A DNA stretch of 7,654 bases. It comes from an uncultured bacterium (GTDB taxonomy: Bacteria; Actinomycetota; Thermoleophilia; BMS3ABIN01). Positions within the stretch are counted from its first letter, which is position 1. The number at the start of each line of letters is the position of its first letter. This document shows positions 6,505 through 7,654 of this stretch, in pieces. The position numbers were made by a program, and so were the translations under genes. The stretch is taken from NCBI GenBank assembly GCA_913009925.1, contig CAJVWY010000054.1:1-7654 (forward strand), in the 5' to 3' direction. The notes beneath the pieces are model-generated. The model did no database searches and was not told the origin of the DNA. It worked only from the letters and a program-made list of their open reading frames with translations.

Positions 6505-6531
6505 CGGCAGCCGGACCTGAACCGGCAGCCG
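6505..6531 (+). repeat. Short direct repeat with weak inverted repeat between xerD and deoB
   Basis: CGGCAGCCG occurs at 6505-6513 and again at 6523-6531. Overlapping it, GCCGG (6510-6514) and CCGGC (6522-6526) could form a 5-bp stem with a 7-base loop. No T run follows, so it is not an intrinsic terminator. It may be chance in GC-rich sequence, or a small transcript structure. Confidence 0.25.
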
Positions 6532-6565
6532 TATTCCGGGAGAAAAGCCGGAGACCGGGGGTCAA

Positions 6566-7654
6566 ATGCTGAATCCGCTATGGCTCATCGGCAGGCAACG
6601 GCGCCTGAAACGGAGGGCTCGCTGCCTGCTCATAACGCTGGACGGCGTCGGTGCCGGTGCGCTGCCGGACGCCGCCGGATTCGGCGATGAGGGAGCCGAT
6701 ACCCTGGGGCATGTGGCGGCGGCGGCAGGTGGCCTTAAACTGCCCAATCTGGGGGCGCTGGGGTTGGGCAACATACTGCCGCTGGCAGGGGTGAAACCGG
6801 TGCCACGGCCGCAGGCGCTTTTCGGCAAGCTGCGTGAACGCTCGCGGGGCAAGGACACCACCGCCGGCCACTGGGAGCTCATGGGGGCGATAACGGAAAA
6901 GCCCTTTCCAGTGTTTCCTGACGGCTTTCCCGTCGAGGTAATCAAACAGTTTGAGGAACGCACCGGCAGGGGGGTCCTGGGCAACAGGCCGGCATCGGGT
7001 ACGGAGATAATCGAGGAGCTGGGCGAGGAGCACCTGCGGAGCGGCAAGCTTATCGTCTATACCTCGACCGACAGTGTTTTCCAGATAGCGGCGCATGAGC
7101 GGGTAGCGCCGGCGAAGGAGCTTTACAAATATTGCCGCGTCGCACGCGAGATCATGCATGGGGAGAATGAAGTGGTGCGGGTCATCGCCCGGCCCTTCAC
7201 CGGCGAGCCGGGCAGCTTCACCCGCACGCGTGATCGCCGTGATTTCTCAGTAATGCCGCCCCGGACCTATCTGAACATCCTGTCCGAACTGAAGGTGCCG
7301 GTGCACGGCGTCGGCAAGATATGGCAGATATTCGCCGGTTCGGGGGTGGGCTACGAGCATAAGACCATGAACAACGCCGATGGACTGAGAAAGTCTATGG
7401 AGTTGATGAACGAGATGGATGAGGGGCTGGTGTTCACCAACCTGGTGGATTTCGACATGCTGTGGGGTCACCGCAATGACGCGGCGGGTTTCGCCCGGGG
7501 GCTGGAAGAGCTGGACGCAGCCGTTCCGGAGCTGATTGCCACCTGCCGCCCTGGCGACCCGCTGATCATCACCCCTTATCACGGGTTTGACCCGACACAT
7601 CCGGGCTCGGACCGCCTGGAACAGCCTCGTGCAGGGCCAGCGGTCAGGCCCCGG
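6566..7654 (+). CDS. deoB: Phosphopentomutase, 3' end missing
   Basis: DeoB interconverts (deoxy)ribose 1-phosphate and 5-phosphate, linking nucleoside breakdown to the pentose phosphate pathway; it is a Mn2+-dependent alkaline-phosphatase-fold enzyme of the cytoplasm. 363 codons are open to the window end with no stop; full enzymes are about 390-400 residues. Matched to the Bacillus cereus enzyme: Asp26 (LDGVGAG), phosphorylated Thr98 (GKDTTAGHWE), Asp169 (TSTDSV), Asp297 and His302 (DFDMLWGHRND), His339. Two metal ligands are altered: the expected Asp is Tyr338 (YHGFD instead of DHGND) and the expected His is Arg350. Residues 350-363 do not resemble the family at all. Since this is the sequence edge, read error or a chimeric end is likelier than a real variant. 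The ATG at 6566 follows GGGGG by five bases; the N-terminus carries about 13 extra basic residues. The xerD stop is 68 bases upstream. Confidence 0.93.
   Translation, partial: MLNPLWLIGRQRRLKRRARCLLITLDGVGAGALPDAAGFGDEGADTLGHVAAAAGGLKLPNLGALGLGNILPLAGVKPVPRPQALFGKLRERSRGKDTTAGHWELMGAITEKPFPVFPDGFPVEVIKQFEERTGRGVLGNRPASGTEIIEELGEEHLRSGKLIVYTSTDSVFQIAAHERVAPAKELYKYCRVAREIMHGENEVVRVIARPFTGEPGSFTRTRDRRDFSVMPPRTYLNILSELKVPVHGVGKIWQIFAGSGVGYEHKTMNNADGLRKSMELMNEMDEGLVFTNLVDFDMLWGHRNDAAGFARGLEELDAAVPELIATCRPGDPLIITPYHGFDPTHPGSDRLEQPRAGPAVRPR

Overview
The window looks like a whole short contig, or one end of one, from an Illumina-sequenced bacterium of fairly high GC content (about 60% by eye), probably an uncultivated or metagenomic lineage. 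Bases 1-52 are not biological: they match the Illumina TruSeq index adapter, so genomic sequence begins at about base 53. The other edge also looks unreliable: the last gene runs off the end, and its final ~80 bases lose residues that are otherwise near-invariant. No ribosomal RNA, tRNA, transposon, CRISPR array, phage gene or defence cassette is visible. The gene content is core metabolism and I do not see a new system here.

Layout, all on the + strand. First comes the C-terminal part of a cation diffusion facilitator (CDF) metal efflux transporter (53-437), cut by the adapter. Next is a small single-cluster ferredoxin (526-744). An AT-rich intergenic region (745-930) follows, with two tandem extended -10-like motifs and then an intrinsic terminator hairpin directly before pyrG, which suggests an attenuated pyrG leader. 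After that comes a tight co-directional cluster: pyrG (CTP synthase, 931-2634), a PepT-like M20 metallopeptidase (2612-3760, overlapping pyrG by 23 bases), an ADP-ribose-type Nudix hydrolase (3757-4302, overlapping by 4), ald (alanine dehydrogenase, 4367-5491, TTG start), xerD (tyrosine recombinase, 5544-6497) and deoB (phosphopentomutase, 6566 to the end, incomplete). The gaps after the Nudix gene are only 52-68 bases and hold no convincing terminator, so the six genes could be one transcription unit.

Functionally the cluster mixes nucleotide and pentose phosphate metabolism with peptide and alanine catabolism and chromosome dimer resolution. PyrG makes CTP, the Nudix enzyme would release ribose 5-phosphate and AMP from ADP-ribose, and DeoB interconverts ribose 1- and 5-phosphates. 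The peptidase would release amino acids and Ald oxidises alanine to pyruvate and ammonia. From general knowledge, pyrG-Nudix-xerD is an actinobacterial arrangement, while Nudix-xerD-deoB resembles Bacillus and relatives. A Gram-positive lineage, perhaps a deep-branching or anaerobic Actinobacteria-like one, is therefore the best guess, at low confidence.

The items most worth a second look are the pyrG leader, an 18-codon reading frame that overlaps the ald start, the loss of metal-ligand residues at the end of deoB, and the adapter at the start, which creates false gene starts.
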